This document shows positions 33,435-44,466 of a DNA stretch of 64,000 nt, in pieces; the stretch's first letter is position 1; each line of letters opens with the position of its first letter. The notes below the pieces were generated by a model that was given only the letters and a program-made list of their open reading frames with translations, had not been told where the DNA came from and did no database searches. The DNA comes from Cerioporus squamosus (lineage: Eukaryota; Basidiomycota; Agaricomycetes; Polyporales; Polyporaceae): NCBI GenBank assembly GCA_022592435.1, contig JABYQS010000023.1:124001-188000 (forward strand), given 5' to 3'. A program made the translations under genes and the position numbers.

Positions 33435-35143
33435 TCAGTATCCGCTAGTGCACCTTCGGCAGACCGCTGCCCCATGACTGTAGTCGTGCTCAACTACGTC
33501 CACAAACCCGCGCATCCGCTCCAGCGGGCCTCTGTATATATGTTCCTCATCCTCCACTTGCTCAGTCTCCGCGGTTGCACTAGTCCACAAGTGCAGGATG
33601 ACCCTATGAAATCGGACACCTGCCTCAGCGCGAGCAAAAGCGCACTCCGCTATCGCTTCCACGACCTCTATCCTCGGGGTCCCGTCCCAGAATGGCACGC
33701 GTGCGCAGTGCACGACAAGGACACGCAAGTGCGGGCACCGCGGTACCTCGCGCCCGCCGTTTGCCCGCGGAGCGGGCTGAGCGCATTTAACAGGTCCGCC
33801 TTGACTGAGTGGTTCGTGCCGCTCACCTCTAGCTCCTCCAGGGACGGGAAGGCGTTGAACATGCGTTCATAGGAGTCGTCCTCCGCAGGCGGAGGGGGCC
33901 CGCTCAACGACAGATGGCGCACCGGAACCAATCCGAGGATACCGACAAGACAGCGGACACCAAGGCTCATGCTTTTCGGTACGGGAGTTCCGGGATATTT
34001 GTTGAAGGCGATGGCAGTGCGCCGCACTGGGGCCAGCTCGGGGTCGGCGAGGGCATAGGGTGGGGTGCAGCACGTGTAAAACGCGGGACTGGCAGGGCCG
34101 ATGAACGAGACGTTGGTCATCCTCTCTTGGAGGAACCGTAAATGAGCGGGAATGAGTGCGCCGAACATTTGTGCGATCTCCTCAGCAGGAGGAGTCTCGT
34201 CGTATCCAGAGCTGATGCTAACGCGGATATCCACATACGGAACGTCCTCGGGTAGCAAGAGGTGGTCCAGGAGCTCTACTACGCGCGAAAAAGTGGAGTG
34301 TAGCGAGAAGAAAGTGAGGTTGCGCAGAGTGAGAAGCTGTTTTCGGCTCGTCTGAGCTGTACTTCGGCTCTCGTGGAGGTCCGTCGACGATTTTTCCGGT
34401 GCACCGCTGTACCACCAGAGAACCAACTCCTCGAGACTCGTGTTCGCCTTGAGGACATCAATGACGTCTCGCATAAGGTATTCGCTCGATGCCGTACGAG
34501 GAAAATCATACATCTTCAGCGTACGCAGTGTCCTCCAGAAATCCACGGGAGCGGGCATATAGAGTCGCTGGGCGATCATCGAGCGTAGACGAGGGTATCT
34601 GCGGCGAGATAGCGACTCGCAGGCTGCAAAGTCGTGGTCTGTGTCGGGGGGCTTGCGGCGAAAATCACGCATGGGGACAAGATGTAGGTGCTCGAGAGCA
34701 GGCATGTCGCCATGGAGAAATTGATAGATTGATGCATAGTGATCCATGTGTAGGTTGGCGTATAGCGACCGAATGCGGTGGGCGTGAGGAAGGATGAGCG
34801 CGATGGCTTCGCGCCAGAGGGGCGGATACCTCCTGATCCATGGCCAGGTTATGCGGACGTCAATGGTGCAGCCCTTTGACCGCTCCAGGAGCAGCGACAC
34901 CCTGTCAAGTGGCTCTGCGGTGTCGATGCGTCTCCAGAACTCCGGTGTCCTGCGTACCATGTCGCACCAATCGCGGCATACGCGCATGAGCTTGGCTATA
35001 CCGCGTCCATGGGCAGCCCCAAGTGTTCCCCAGGAATCGATAACGTCGACCCTCGCGAAGATGTCGGCCATAATCTCGAAAGGCAGGTCGCGGATGCCGA
35101 GGGCTGGCGGAGGTGTGGGTTGTTTGGGAGAATCGTCAGCCAT
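33435..35143 (-). CDS. F-box protein with an apparent frameshift
   Basis: The protein starts at 35143 (MADDSPKQPTPPPALGIRDL). The F-box follows as LPFEIMADIFARVDV...LMRVCRDWCDMVRRTPEFW. F-box proteins bind SKP1 and bring substrates to SCF ubiquitin ligases. The rest looks like the leucine-rich C-terminal part seen in basidiomycete F-box families (HRIRSLYANLHMDHYASIYQ, LEELVLWWYSG, FPSLEELEVSG). The frame that carries LLNALSPLR then goes off into RGQTAGARYRGART and a stop at 33668. A neighbouring frame continues sensibly as ANGGREVPRCPHLRVLVVHC and ILHLWTSATAETEQVEDE to a stop at 33435. The switch is within a few bases at about 33760-33775 and no intron fits. Either a one-base indel has damaged the gene or the assembly has an error. 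The longer open frame starting at 35632 runs through an AT-rich intergenic repeat and is not used. Confidence 0.75.
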
Positions 35144-35509
35144 CGGTACCGGTGTCCGAACAAAGGGCCCGCTCGGTTGGAGGTGTACTATCAGGTAATC
35201 GTGAATCAAATCGTGCTCTGCGGGTTGACGTGAATGCGAGTCGACTGCTGAAGTCCTAGGCCTGCCAGCGAATGTAAGACCACGGCGTCGATCCTGAGTA
35301 GTGCGTACTTCACCTGTCTTCCAGCACAAAAGGGGTAAGACATCCTGATGCTCGTGGTGCTTGGAGTGAGCCTTGGTCCGCTGCACAGTCTCATGATCAT
35401 GGCGGCGACTGACAGCGAGCCTGCTCGAGCGAGGTTGTAACCGAGTCGGCGACGAGTCTGCGATCAGATCTACTGCACAGCACCCACAAAAGGAAGTCAT
35501 ACTTACTGG

Positions 35510-35529
35510 GTAATAGTAAGTACTATTAC
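35510..35529. repeat. Small AT-rich inverted repeat
   Basis: GTAATAGT-AAGT-ACTATTAC forms a hairpin with 8-bp arms. Related words (AGTAAGTAATACT) follow at about 35550-35570. Confidence 0.5.
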
Positions 35530-35628
35530 TTACTTCAAACCCACGACTATGTAGTAGTAAGTAATACTGGGCCTTTGCACCTTCTCTCACTAAAGGCATC
35601 ATATCCAGCGTAGCATACCCTTGAAGGT

Positions 35629-36310
35629 TCACTCCGCTCGGGCTCGCTTGCGTGAAGGAGCTGACTCGGCGTCGAGGGCCGTGGCGATAATCTCCGGACC
35701 GACGCTCTCATCTCTATTCAACGACTGCATGAGCTGCGTGACCTGCGCGAATCTATCCCTGGTCGTCCGCAACTTCTGCAACTCCCCTTGCATGCTCTGC
35801 AACTCCGCCTGCACGTTCTGCACCTGCCTCTCAAGCGCTGCCACGCGCCCGTCCTTCTGCAGGATTTCCCGCTTGTACTCATCCAAAGAGAGGTCTCTCT
35901 CGCAAAGCGTCTCCTCCATGACTCGGATGCTGTGCTCTTTTTCCTCGAGTGCAACGGCGCTCTGGGACAGCGCAGCAGAAAGCTGTTGGAAACGTGTTGC
36001 GCTTTCGTGCTTGACCGCCTGGAGCTCCTGCTGCGTCTGGGCCAGCTGCGCGCGGAGAGAACCCGACTCCTGTTGGTAATAGTGTTGCACCTCGGCTGCG
36101 CTGGATTCTGCGGTGAGGTTCATCGCAACGAGTATTCTCAGCAGAGTAGGAAGACCCTCAAGCTCCTGCTCGGACCACAACCCGGGGGTGTCGGGCAAGG
36201 GTTGTACCCGAGTCTCCTCGCTCGTCCTTGATGAGCCTACAGTTTGTGTAGGAACGGACCTCCTGAGTCGCGAACGCACCGTCAGGCTTCGCGTTATCTC
36301 CGTTGGACAT
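35629..36310 (-). CDS. Coiled-coil protein of unknown function
   Basis: The start is set at 36310 (MSNGDNAKPDG); one intron with donor gtgcgt then joins to SSRTSEETRVQPLPDTPGLW. The product has about 210 residues. From EVQHYYQQESGSLRAQLAQT to about MQGELQKLRTTRDRF it is a continuous heptad-rich coiled coil of roughly 115 residues. The C-terminus is basic and nucleus-like (APSRKRARAE). No bZIP basic region precedes the coil, so it is not an obvious transcription factor. It is transcribed in the same direction as the unknown gene at 36390-38629 and begins 80 bp after it. Confidence 0.65.
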
Positions 36311-36389
36311 GGGTGATAGTAGTACTTACAATGCAAGGCGCGCCAGGCGACGAGGAATCGAGGGAGACGCAATTGGTTGGCTGGGGTAG

Positions 36390-38629
36390 CTATTGGTTGG
36401 CTGGGGTAGCTGCTGGTTGACTCGGATGATCACACCCGGACCCCGCCTCCGCCGCGACGGGGGACGCGTCGGCGTACTCCAGATCCGCACCATCATCGGC
36501 CTCCAGATGAGCTTCCTCATGAGGGACGTCCGGAGCCGTTGTCAGGGACTTGCAGTTCTGGTACAGAACGTGGAACAGCCTCTTTTCTGCGAGTTCTTTG
36601 CCCAGTGGCTGCGCGAGTTCCCATGGGGTCGCGGCGTGATCGTCTGCTGAAACCGAGCGAGAACTCCGCCCAGCATTCTTTGCATGCCAATTCAGGACCG
36701 CTTCCTGCAGTACCGGTGCGATCCAGCACTTGCATAGGAGTCCTGAGCTGGACGAGCCGCGCACTTCGCATTGACATGCAGCAGATGCCACAACGAAGAT
36801 CTGTGCCTCTTCGTCCCAGACCGCGCGGGGAAAGCTGTATGAATACTGACGCACAGACAGTGGACCTCCTGGCAAATTGGGAAAGAGTGTGGTGAGACAC
36901 CTCTTCAGGACGTCGATACCTGCAGGGATGTTTACGGCGCCCGGTGCCGAGCGCAAAAGGTGGTCGGCGTACACTCCAATGGGGGGATATGCGCCCACTC
37001 TCTCTAGCAACACCTTCATATGGGCGCGAACGAAAATGGGGTGCAGACCCAGCTGCTCAATCAAAGCCTTCTCACAAGACGTGGTCTCTACGCCAGCGGC
37101 GGAGGGGTACACACTTCGGGTGGCGAGGGCAGGATCGAGACGGCACCACGCCTTCGAGAACGCAGCCCGGTAGGCTTGCTTGGTGTCATCGTCTTGAGCC
37201 TCCGGCACTAGAGCGAGCAAGCTGCTGAAGGTGTCCGGAACGTCGTCCGGTTCAGTGAGAATGTCGTAGGCAATCTCCACGGCCAGCTCCGGTATTGTGC
37301 GCATTGCGGTATCGAGTGCCGTCATGAGGCTTCTGCGATACATCGTGTAGCAGTCATAGTTCATCTGCACCTCCATGTTACGTGTGGAGAGGTGCAAGTC
37401 GCCGCCGTAGTTGATACAGAGTCTATGAGTGGATGGCCCAGCCGGGATGAGATAGTCGCGGTAGTAGAAGCGGCCGCATCTCTCTGCAACATTTCTGGCT
37501 CGGCTATTCTCGAGGAAGGTGCTGTTGAGGGAAGGGAGGAAGAACGTGATATCCGCCGAAGCTCGTCCTCGTGCAGGCACGGTCCACGTCGATGTCTGCG
37601 GAGGAGGGAATATACCGTATATTCCCGAGAACAAGTACTCCGGACTCAGCGAGTCACTCCGAAGGCCGTAGATCGTGACCACAACCTCATCAGGCATGAC
37701 GAAGGGCCGTTCGTGGGTTGGTTCCATTGCTACCTGAGTGTCTGATAATCTCTCGGAAAGCCCTTGTAAAAATCGCATGTTATAGATGGCCGAAACGCGA
37801 GTCTTCTTCGAGGGCAAGGGTGTTCTTCGAGGGAGATGGTGATCGAAAGGGAAGAGGAAGCCTTTAAAGAGTGTCACATCAGTAGGATAGGTGTTTTTGC
37901 TCGGGAAAGCTGACCTTCGTCGTTATCCACGCGCTGGAAGCTGAGCGGAGTAAGGTCCTGACGACGCAGCGCAAACTCCTCCTTGCCCGTGCCCGAGTTG
38001 CGGTACATGAACTCTCCTGTCACGTCTCCAACTCGTAAGGCCACCGCAAGACGGCACGCAGGTCCTTGCCTTCTCTGATGGGAGCCCAATAAGTAGTGGC
38101 AAGCACGGAGGAACCCACGCCCGCTCGTCCCTACCGCCCATTGCGAATGTCGGTTAGTGGAAAGGCTCTCCGTGAGGAAGTTGGCGATGGAAGCAGAAGC
38201 GTCCAGATGGTTGTTGTAGAAGGTCAAGGAGAACGCTCTTGAATGCTGATGCTGCCAAAGGACGTTGAGAATCCGCAGACTCGTCTTGTGGGGCGTCTCC
38301 CGGAGCCGACCTACGGGGATGTCGGCGGAGAGGAGATAGTAAGGAGACCAATGCTCGTGTCGAAGGGCGATAGCATGAGGTCCAGCAAGTAATCCTGGAA
38401 AGTTTTCCAAGAGGAGCTGCTTCTTCAGTTTCACGGCAAACGGCCTCTGACCACGGAGATCCTCGTGCGTCCACTCCGACCATTGTCGAAGATGCATCTC
38501 CTTGAGGATCTGGTCCACCTGATTCTGAACGAGAGCTTGTATAGCTAAATGTAGAGCCATTGGCTCTGCGCCGGCTGCCTCGACTGTTTCCGATGACCAG
38601 GTGTCGATTTTTGTCGGGACGGCGGCCAT
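36390..38629 (-). CDS. Unknown conserved-looking protein, about 730 residues
   Basis: Not recognised. Exon 1 starts at 38629 (MAAVPTKIDTWSSETVEAAG). An intron with donor gtcagc and acceptor ttaaag joins QRVDNDEG to FLFPFDHHLPRRTPLPSKK, after which one frame runs to 36390. Visible features are WAVGTSGRGFLRACHYLLGS, whose GTSGRGF resembles a glycine-rich nucleotide-binding lid but has no clear partner motifs, and YYRDYLIPAGPSTHRLCINY. A Cys-containing stretch (ASAACQCEVRGSS, LLCKCWIAP) and an acidic C-terminus (HLEADDGADLEYADA) complete it. Codon use resembles neighbouring host genes. A GHKL-type ATPase relation is possible but only a guess. Confidence 0.55.
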
Positions 38630-39231
38630 AGCGTGGAGACCTCACGTCTCTCGAGAGTCGGACCACCGAGATGAGTCTGGGGCTCCCTATGCCCGTAGCT
38701 TCAAGATGCGGTCAGATATGATGGATACAGACATGAGCTGTGAATGACAACGTACAGTGGGCGAGGAGGGTGGGCGTGCTGGCCTATCAAGTTGTGATCA
38801 GAGACCAACCGTGGTAGAGGACGATTGAGGACTTGCCTACGCTGATTATGATGATTCGGACGCGGACATTGCCGGCTTCTGTCCTGACTGTAGACGTGTC
38901 TTGACAGAGCTATTCAAACACCAGATGGTGCGTGTCAGCAATATTTGCAAGCAACTGATCAGAGTCATATACGCACGGCCGGATTGTGTTCGAAGTCCCG
39001 AGCTTCCAGCTCCCCGAATAGGCAACTGACTTGCCTAACCGAGAAAACATACCGAGCCGAGACCCTCGGAGCGCCCGACTTCGAGTATACGGTCACTCCC
39101 CGCCATAGTACTCATTTATCTCATGACTCGAAAGACTACAAAGGATTGTGGTCGGTCTTATGTGAGCAGGAATCCAGTCCACTTATAGAGAAAATCCGCA
39201 ACTGAGCGACCCTTCCGGAACATAGAAGGAG
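38630..39231. other. Intergenic, no gene seen
   Basis: Promoter side of the unknown gene at 36390-38629 and left flank of the transposon. No supported frame. Confidence 0.45.
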
Positions 39232-39240
39232 TAGTACGAG
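39232..39240. repeat. Target site duplication, left copy
   Basis: TAGTACGAG directly precedes the first base of the transposon and is identical to 44458-44466. Confidence 0.95.
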
Positions 39241-39307
39241 TAGTCTCGTTCCCAGACGGTTAGGGCGCGGCCAAAAAGGGAAAGAGAATGGACACCCCCC
39301 CGAACAA

Positions 39308-39961
39308 GGGCAGTTGAGCTATAGGTGTAGCCCTGACTTGACCTGACTGAGTTTGAATTTCACTTACTGCATTTGGCAACAAAGTAACTCGAACAAACAA
39401 TCAGCCACCCAGCTTTCTGCTAGGTTTCCCTGCGTCGTTTCGCAGCTGTTGAGCCTGGAAAAATGTTGAGAGGCATTAAGTATATGGGCCAACAATATGA
39501 GGGTGTCGCTGCAGGAGGGGATTTGCGATGTGAGGTGGAAAAATTACATAGTGCTAGCACTGCTTGCAGCAGGGCACTTTTGGCCCACAATATGGGATTT
39601 TGAGCTTCTCCTGCTAGGTACGGCACCCTATGCTTCCTTCCTTTGCGCTCAAATAATGCAGGAGTCAATGGGGAGATTTTTTTGTCTATACGAGTCCGAA
39701 GGAATACACCAGATCTGTGCGAACGCGCATCAGACAGTGGTTCTACTCTTGCCGGCGCGTTAGCGCCGGAAAGAAAATTAAAGCTACCTCCCAAGGATCT
39801 CAGAAATGCGCATACAATGGCCTATGAGGTGCTCGAGGTATCATGGAATTAATTTCTGTTGAGGGAAGCCGCAGAGAGCCTGTGCGGCCTGCGGCCGCGA
39901 TTTAATTTATTTAATTTCATTTAATTTCTGAAGCGCCGCTACGCCTATAAGTCAAGAGCCC
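39308..39961. mobile_element. 654-bp inverted-repeat element nested in the transposon end
   Basis: Its ends match over 24 bp with 19 identities (GGGC..TTGA..TATAGG.GTAGC on both sides) and are flanked by the direct repeat GAACAA (39302-39307 and 39962-39967). Removing it restores a hairpin of about 80 bp like the one on the right end of the host transposon. The interior is non-coding. It has a perfect hairpin CCGGCGC-GTTA-GCGCCGG at about 39754-39771 and an AT-rich stretch made of TTTAATTT units (39898-39929). No family is assigned. Confidence 0.75.
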
Positions 39962-40145
39962 GAACAAGACCTAGCCCTAACCGTCTGGTGAGATTGGCAC
40001 AGACGGGTGTGGGGTAGTGACTGTCGTCACGGATGTCACTACGCACGTGTGCGCGCCCGCGCGTCGCGTCGCGTTTTGTCGCGCGTTGCTCCTGCGTACA
40101 TACCGCATACAAGCCGCTGTAGTCCTTGTATCTTCTTTGCTGGCT

Positions 40146-42685
40146 ATGAATACAGAACTCTTGGAACTGTTCTCTGATCTGGGCTTTGGCTCTGCAGTCG
40201 ATGATGAAGAGCTCGATGAGCCTGATGTTCTGGAGGACCCGGAGCCTGACCCAGAAGACCCGTCGGACCACCACGACTCGGATGCTTGTAACAACATCGC
40301 GAACGATGAAGACACGGAGATGGGCGACTCGGAGCACGTTTCTGCGGCAGCGGACAGGCGCGACAGCGACAAGTCTCCTCAACGACTCCGTACCAAGCGC
40401 TACCGGCGATGGCACGAATCCCAAGGTCCCTCGTCTCTGGCAGACTCTGTTCGCTCGGTTCTCCAGCACATGCGGATGCATCGTCTTGACCTACCTCTGC
40501 TTCTATGGGCTGTAAGCTATGGTGACACTGCACTTGTCTCGGACGAGCTTGCGAAGTTCGAGCGCATAGCGCTCCTTCGAAGCGAAGAGCTTTCTGGACT
40601 GCTGAAGACTTGGCACAAGCCGCCGCGAGCACACGCTCGAGGAATCCGCACAAAGGGCGCTGGTGCAGCTGTTGATCGCTTTGCAATAGACCGTGTTGGT
40701 GACATCTTGGAGAGGGAGATGGTTGCCGTGGGCGAATACATGCGGACGAACGTCGCAGAACTCTCGGCGGAACACCTGCTCTCCATCAAGATCTCGGAGG
40801 TCAAGGAGGCCGTCAAGCGTCTGGCACCCACTGTCTGGTCTCTAGTCCTCCGTTGCTCGTGGACTCGTCGTCAAGCAAAGAAGAACACACTCAAAGACCC
40901 GGATACAGTACGTGCCATGGGCAGGTCGCCCCGTTGCTTCTCGGGTTGTCTGACCTGTAGCACCTGTGCCAGCCCGTCCTCTTCATCATATCTATGGCAT
41001 CCTATAGCCGCTCCAACCGGAACAACCTGCTCCAGCGACTGATCGCGATCTACCTCAAGAGCTGTGGTACTGCAGCCAAGGCATTCGACACACTCAATGC
41101 CATCGGCCTCTCCATGTCTCAGAAATGGGTCTACGACGCGCTCGAGCTTATCGCCAAACAGAAGGAGGCAGAACTTCAGCTGGAGATCACTCGGTATCCT
41201 TGGCTTGGCTCTCACGACAACCTGAACTTCCGCCACCGTGTCTTCGAGCAGCGTTCCGATCACCACAGCTCATTTGACAGCGGCACCGCCGGGACCATCT
41301 ACATCATCAAGGATCCTAACGCTGTTCCCCCCGATGCCGCCGCATATCGCGCTCAGCGTGCTCTGGGTTCCCGCAACATCATCACGCCGGCGGAGATCTT
41401 GAAGCTCGAACGACTTGCTGCTCCTCGTCTAGCTATCCGTGCTCAAGATGCTATCCTACAGTTCCTTCTGGCAACGCCCGAGTTCGACCTGCCCACCTAT
41501 AAGCACAAGGACCACCTGTCTCTTTGCCCTGCTCCCCGCCCTGGTCAACTCCGCGTCGAGGTAGAGGGCAACACGACACAATACATGCTCCGTACACTGC
41601 ATGAGGAAGAGGCTAGCTACGACGGTAACGAGCGCGTGGTAGAGGCCTGGCTTGGTCAGCTCGACATCAAAACCTTGGAGAAGCAGATGCATCTCGGACG
41701 CAACTGCATCATCCCTTGGGTGGGCGACCAGCTGACGACATCTCGCTTGCGTGGCATCTCCGTGTTCCGCTGCGACGACTTCAATCCATTCGAACGACGC
41801 GACTGGATGCTGCAGCAACCCGGATTCTTCCATACCGAGTTCGCGTTCGAGCACTCGCTTCATGAGCAGTACTATGGTACTCGCGCGGGGCTTGGACTCA
41901 TTCACGCGTTCGAGGTTCTGGATCGGCGAGGGCTTCAGAAACCGTCTACCCAGGGAACATTCCATCACACCTTTGAGGAGGCGTTCCTGCACGCCTTGGA
42001 AGCCCGCATCCGCAACCTCTTCTGTGTCGCTGGCAAGGTCACTTCTCTTGGAGACCTTCGCTCTCGTTCTCCGGAGGAACTACGTGCTCTGGCGGAACAT
42101 ATACACACACACTATGGATCATCGCTCGCACTTGCTCGATTGGATGCTGCGCCATTGCCTGGACAGCCTCCTAAACCCCATGACCCCCTGTTCCGCCAGA
42201 ACATCATGTTCACTCGTGACGCTTTGGACTACCTCATGCTGAAGCAGGCGATCGCTTGCGGTGATGTCCAGACTCTGGAGGACCTGCTTCCTCGACTTCT
42301 CTTCCGCTTCCTCGGAGGCTCGAACAAGAACTACGCAATCGAGATCTGCGAGCTCCTGCAAGGTCTCAATAAGGAATGGCCGGAAGACCTCAAGTATGCC
42401 GTGTTGCCCGAGCGTTAGTCCCCCTCGAGACCATGCAATACTGATGAAGTGCGGCTCTGCAGGACGTTTATACGCAAGTACTGCTGGCTCGTCAACACCG
42501 GTAAGCGCAAGAACTCGTGGATCGGATTCGATCGCGCGCAAGAGCACAATGTCGGCGATAACAAGTACACGTTCGCCGCGATGGGACCCTTCGCAACATG
42601 GGACTACCTCACCAAGACATCACCATCAATCCCGTGCCAGCGAGACGTCAAAGATCATGTTGAGGTCCGTCTGCTTATGTACTGA
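40146..42685 (+). CDS. DUF6589 protein, probable transposase
   Basis: Recognised as the basidiomycete-wide DUF6589 family. The start is set at 40146 (MNTELLELFSDLGFGS), although an in-frame Met exists at 40017. An acidic N-terminal part is followed by KRYRRWHESQGPSSLADSVR. The first intron (40909-40961) joins DPDT to HLCQPVLFIISMASYSRSNR. The signature block is IIPWVGDQLTTSRLRGISVF, ERRDWMLQQPGFFHTEFAFE and HSLHEQYYGTRAGLGLIHAF. A second intron joins EDLK to RTFIRKYCWLVNTGKRKNSW. The C-terminal exon ends at 42685, or up to 42720 if a short last intron is used. Asp of GDQ, in a strand-like context, could be the first acid of an RNase H-type catalytic triad; the others I cannot place. Its position between the ends of a transposon makes it the transposase candidate. 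Confidence 0.82.
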
Positions 42686-42703
42686 TTGTCAGGCACATTG
42701 AGC

Positions 42704-44190
42704 TCATCGTATCAGGCTGAAATCAATCACCCCAGTGCCTCTATCATCTGCGTTATTCTTCGGCAGAGCCGCTTTGGCTTTGGCCCTCGACTGCTTCAAC
42801 TCGAAGACGCCCGGCTCTACCAGCAGGATTGCAAACACGTGTTGGCCAGAACGGCCAGCGCGGCCGGCGCGCTGCGTCCACACGGACAGCGAACTCGCAG
42901 CGAGGAATTGGACGCTGACGGCGATGTCGGGGATATCCATGCCCTGCAAGATAATGTATCATGAGTTTGCATCTACTTACATGGCGTACGCAACTCACCA
43001 TGCCTGCTGCCTCTGTCGCACAGAGGATATTGATCCGTCCATCTCGGAAGCGTCCCATCACACGACGGCGTGCGTTGCGCCCTCTCCCTGCATGCAAGTA
43101 GTCGATCTGCGAGGCGAGGCTGGGGGGTACACAGTCCTGGAGATAGCGATAAGCGACGAAGCTGAGATCACGGCTGTTGAAGAAGGCGATAGCACGCGGG
43201 AGGGTAGTCTCAGGCACTGCATCGCGTACGAGGAAGTCGAGGATCGGTAGCGAGGACTGTGCGGCCTTCAGGCGGTGTACGATGGGGGTAATATTCTGGC
43301 GGTCGTTGCCAAGGTTGATGAAGTACGTGGTATCTTCGCTGAACTCAAGCTTAAGGAAGACATCAGTCAACATGAAGGCCGGAAGGGTAGCCGATGTGAG
43401 AAGGAATGGCTTTCGGCCACCGATGAAGCTGCGCATGGTCGACAGTTCGGAGAACTTCTTCCGGAAGTTCTCTCCCCATTGTGAAACACAATGTGCTTCG
43501 TCAATCACCATGTAGAGTACGCTGCGCATGAACTCGGGGGATTTGACGAGCACTGAGAACATTACGTGCTCGAGGCACATCTCCGGAGATGTGACTATGA
43601 CGCGATACTCGCCAGCGACGAGTTTCTACTGCATGATGAGTCTTGCGGTACAGAAAGCGTGAATGAACACATACGTTGTGAAGTCCCATCCCGTATACGT
43701 CGCCATTCACGGCGGCAGCCTTCAGTCCCATCTTCTCGAACCTCTTTGCCTTCGCCATAGACTTGAGCCTCCTCCAGCACACCAACAGTATCGAGAGCAC
43801 ACATACCTGATCAAGCTCAAGCTCATTGAGCGGCGAGATGATGATCACCTTTTTCTTCTTCGTCTCGTCCACCAGCAGCGGCATGACGAAGGGCATTGTC
43901 TTGCCTGCCCCAGTCCCTGCGACGACGGCCGTGTCCAACCCCAGCCACAGTGCCTCCGCTACGTCCACCTGCCATTGATATGGGTTCTTCCCCTCGCAGG
44001 CCTCCGAGAAAGCCTTCTCGATATTCGACCGGAATTTCGACGACTGGTAGCCCCGTTCCTCCGCTGCGCGAGCACGGGCACTTGCAAGCAGCTCGGCTGA
44101 ACGCGCGACACGTTGAGTGGGATCACCGTCGCAGCTGGAAGGATGAGCGGGGCAAACAGCGGCCATGGGTGCGCGAGACAGTGAAAGCAA
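42704..44190 (-). CDS. RecQ-like SF2 DNA helicase of the transposon
   Basis: Superfamily II helicase of RecQ type. The start is 44190 or 44166 (MAAVCPAHPSSCDGDPTQR). Motifs in order are ACEGKNPYQWQVDVAEALWL (motif 0 and Q region), AVVAGTGAGKTMPFVMPLL (Walker A), VIIISPLNELELDQ (Ia), EYRVIVTSPEMCLEH, YMVIDEAHCVSQWG (DEAH with the RecQ aromatic loop), PFLLTSATLPAFM (III), INILCATEAAGMGMDIPDIA (V) and WTQRAGRAGRSGQ (VI). At least three introns interrupt it. There is no clear RQC or HRDC domain, so it is a minimal helicase. It ends within 20 bp of the DUF6589 stop on the other strand. It probably unwinds DNA or remodels ends during transposition, which is inference from context. Confidence 0.88.
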
Positions 44191-44357
44191 AGAATAATTT
44201 CATTGTGACAGCGAGGACAAGCCGTCGACTACGATGGCAAGAGCTTGCAGTGAGGTGCAAAGACGGTCGCTGTCAGAGTCAAGGCGCGGCGCGTGCCACG
44301 TGGTCGGCGCTAGGCGCGGAGCGTGACGGAACCCCACACCCGTCTATACCAAACTCA

Positions 44358-44445
44358 CCAGACGTTATGGGCATGGTTCTGTCTCGTCTCTGTCCCGTTT
44401 TCCTTCCCGTTTTGGACGAGGCAGAACCGCGCCCATAACGTCTGG
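44358..44445. repeat. 88-bp hairpin at the right end of the transposon
   Basis: Arms 44358-44388 and 44415-44445 pair over 31 nt with 28 matches (CCAGACGTTATGGGC, GGTTCTG, CTCGTC). The 26-nt loop contains two copies of CCCGTTTT. The outer arm is part of the terminal repeat and the inner arm is part of the 42-bp subterminal repeat. Confidence 0.92.
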
Positions 44446-44457
44446 CTGGCGAGACTA

Positions 44458-44466
44458 TAGTACGAG
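44458..44466. repeat. Target site duplication, right copy
   Basis: TAGTACGAG, identical to 39232-39240, directly follows the last base of the transposon. Confidence 0.95.

Larger units (their letters stand above)
39241..44457. mobile_element. DNA transposon with DUF6589 and RecQ-like genes (AcademH-like)
   Basis: The left end reads TAGTCTCGTTCCCAGACGG then GGGCGCGG. The right end, reverse-complemented, reads TAGTCTCGCCAGCCAGACG then GGGCGCGG. Both are flanked by the 9-bp repeat TAGTACGAG. A second inverted repeat of 42 bp lies inside, at 39974-40015 and 44331-44372 (36 matches; it shares CGTCTGGTGAG and AGACGGGTGTGGGGT). At each end the inner and outer repeats face each other and form a hairpin. 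The cargo is a DUF6589 gene (+) and a RecQ-like helicase gene (-) that meet tail to tail. From memory, helicase-bearing Academ elements (AcademH) in fungi have long target duplications and this kind of content; the family name is my inference. Both genes look intact, so the copy may be or recently have been active. Confidence 0.9.

Noticed and set aside
35143..35632. 654-codon F-box ORF starting at 35632
   Set aside because: The first 160 codons cross an AT-rich intergenic repeat and have no coding character; the Met at 35143 directly precedes the F-box.
36390..38629. GHKL ATPase assignment from the GTSGRGF motif
   Set aside because: The other required motifs (Asn box and DxGxG) are not visible; left as unknown.
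42119..42547. Minus-strand frame opposite the DUF6589 gene
   Set aside because: It is antisense to well-supported DUF6589 exons and has no motifs.
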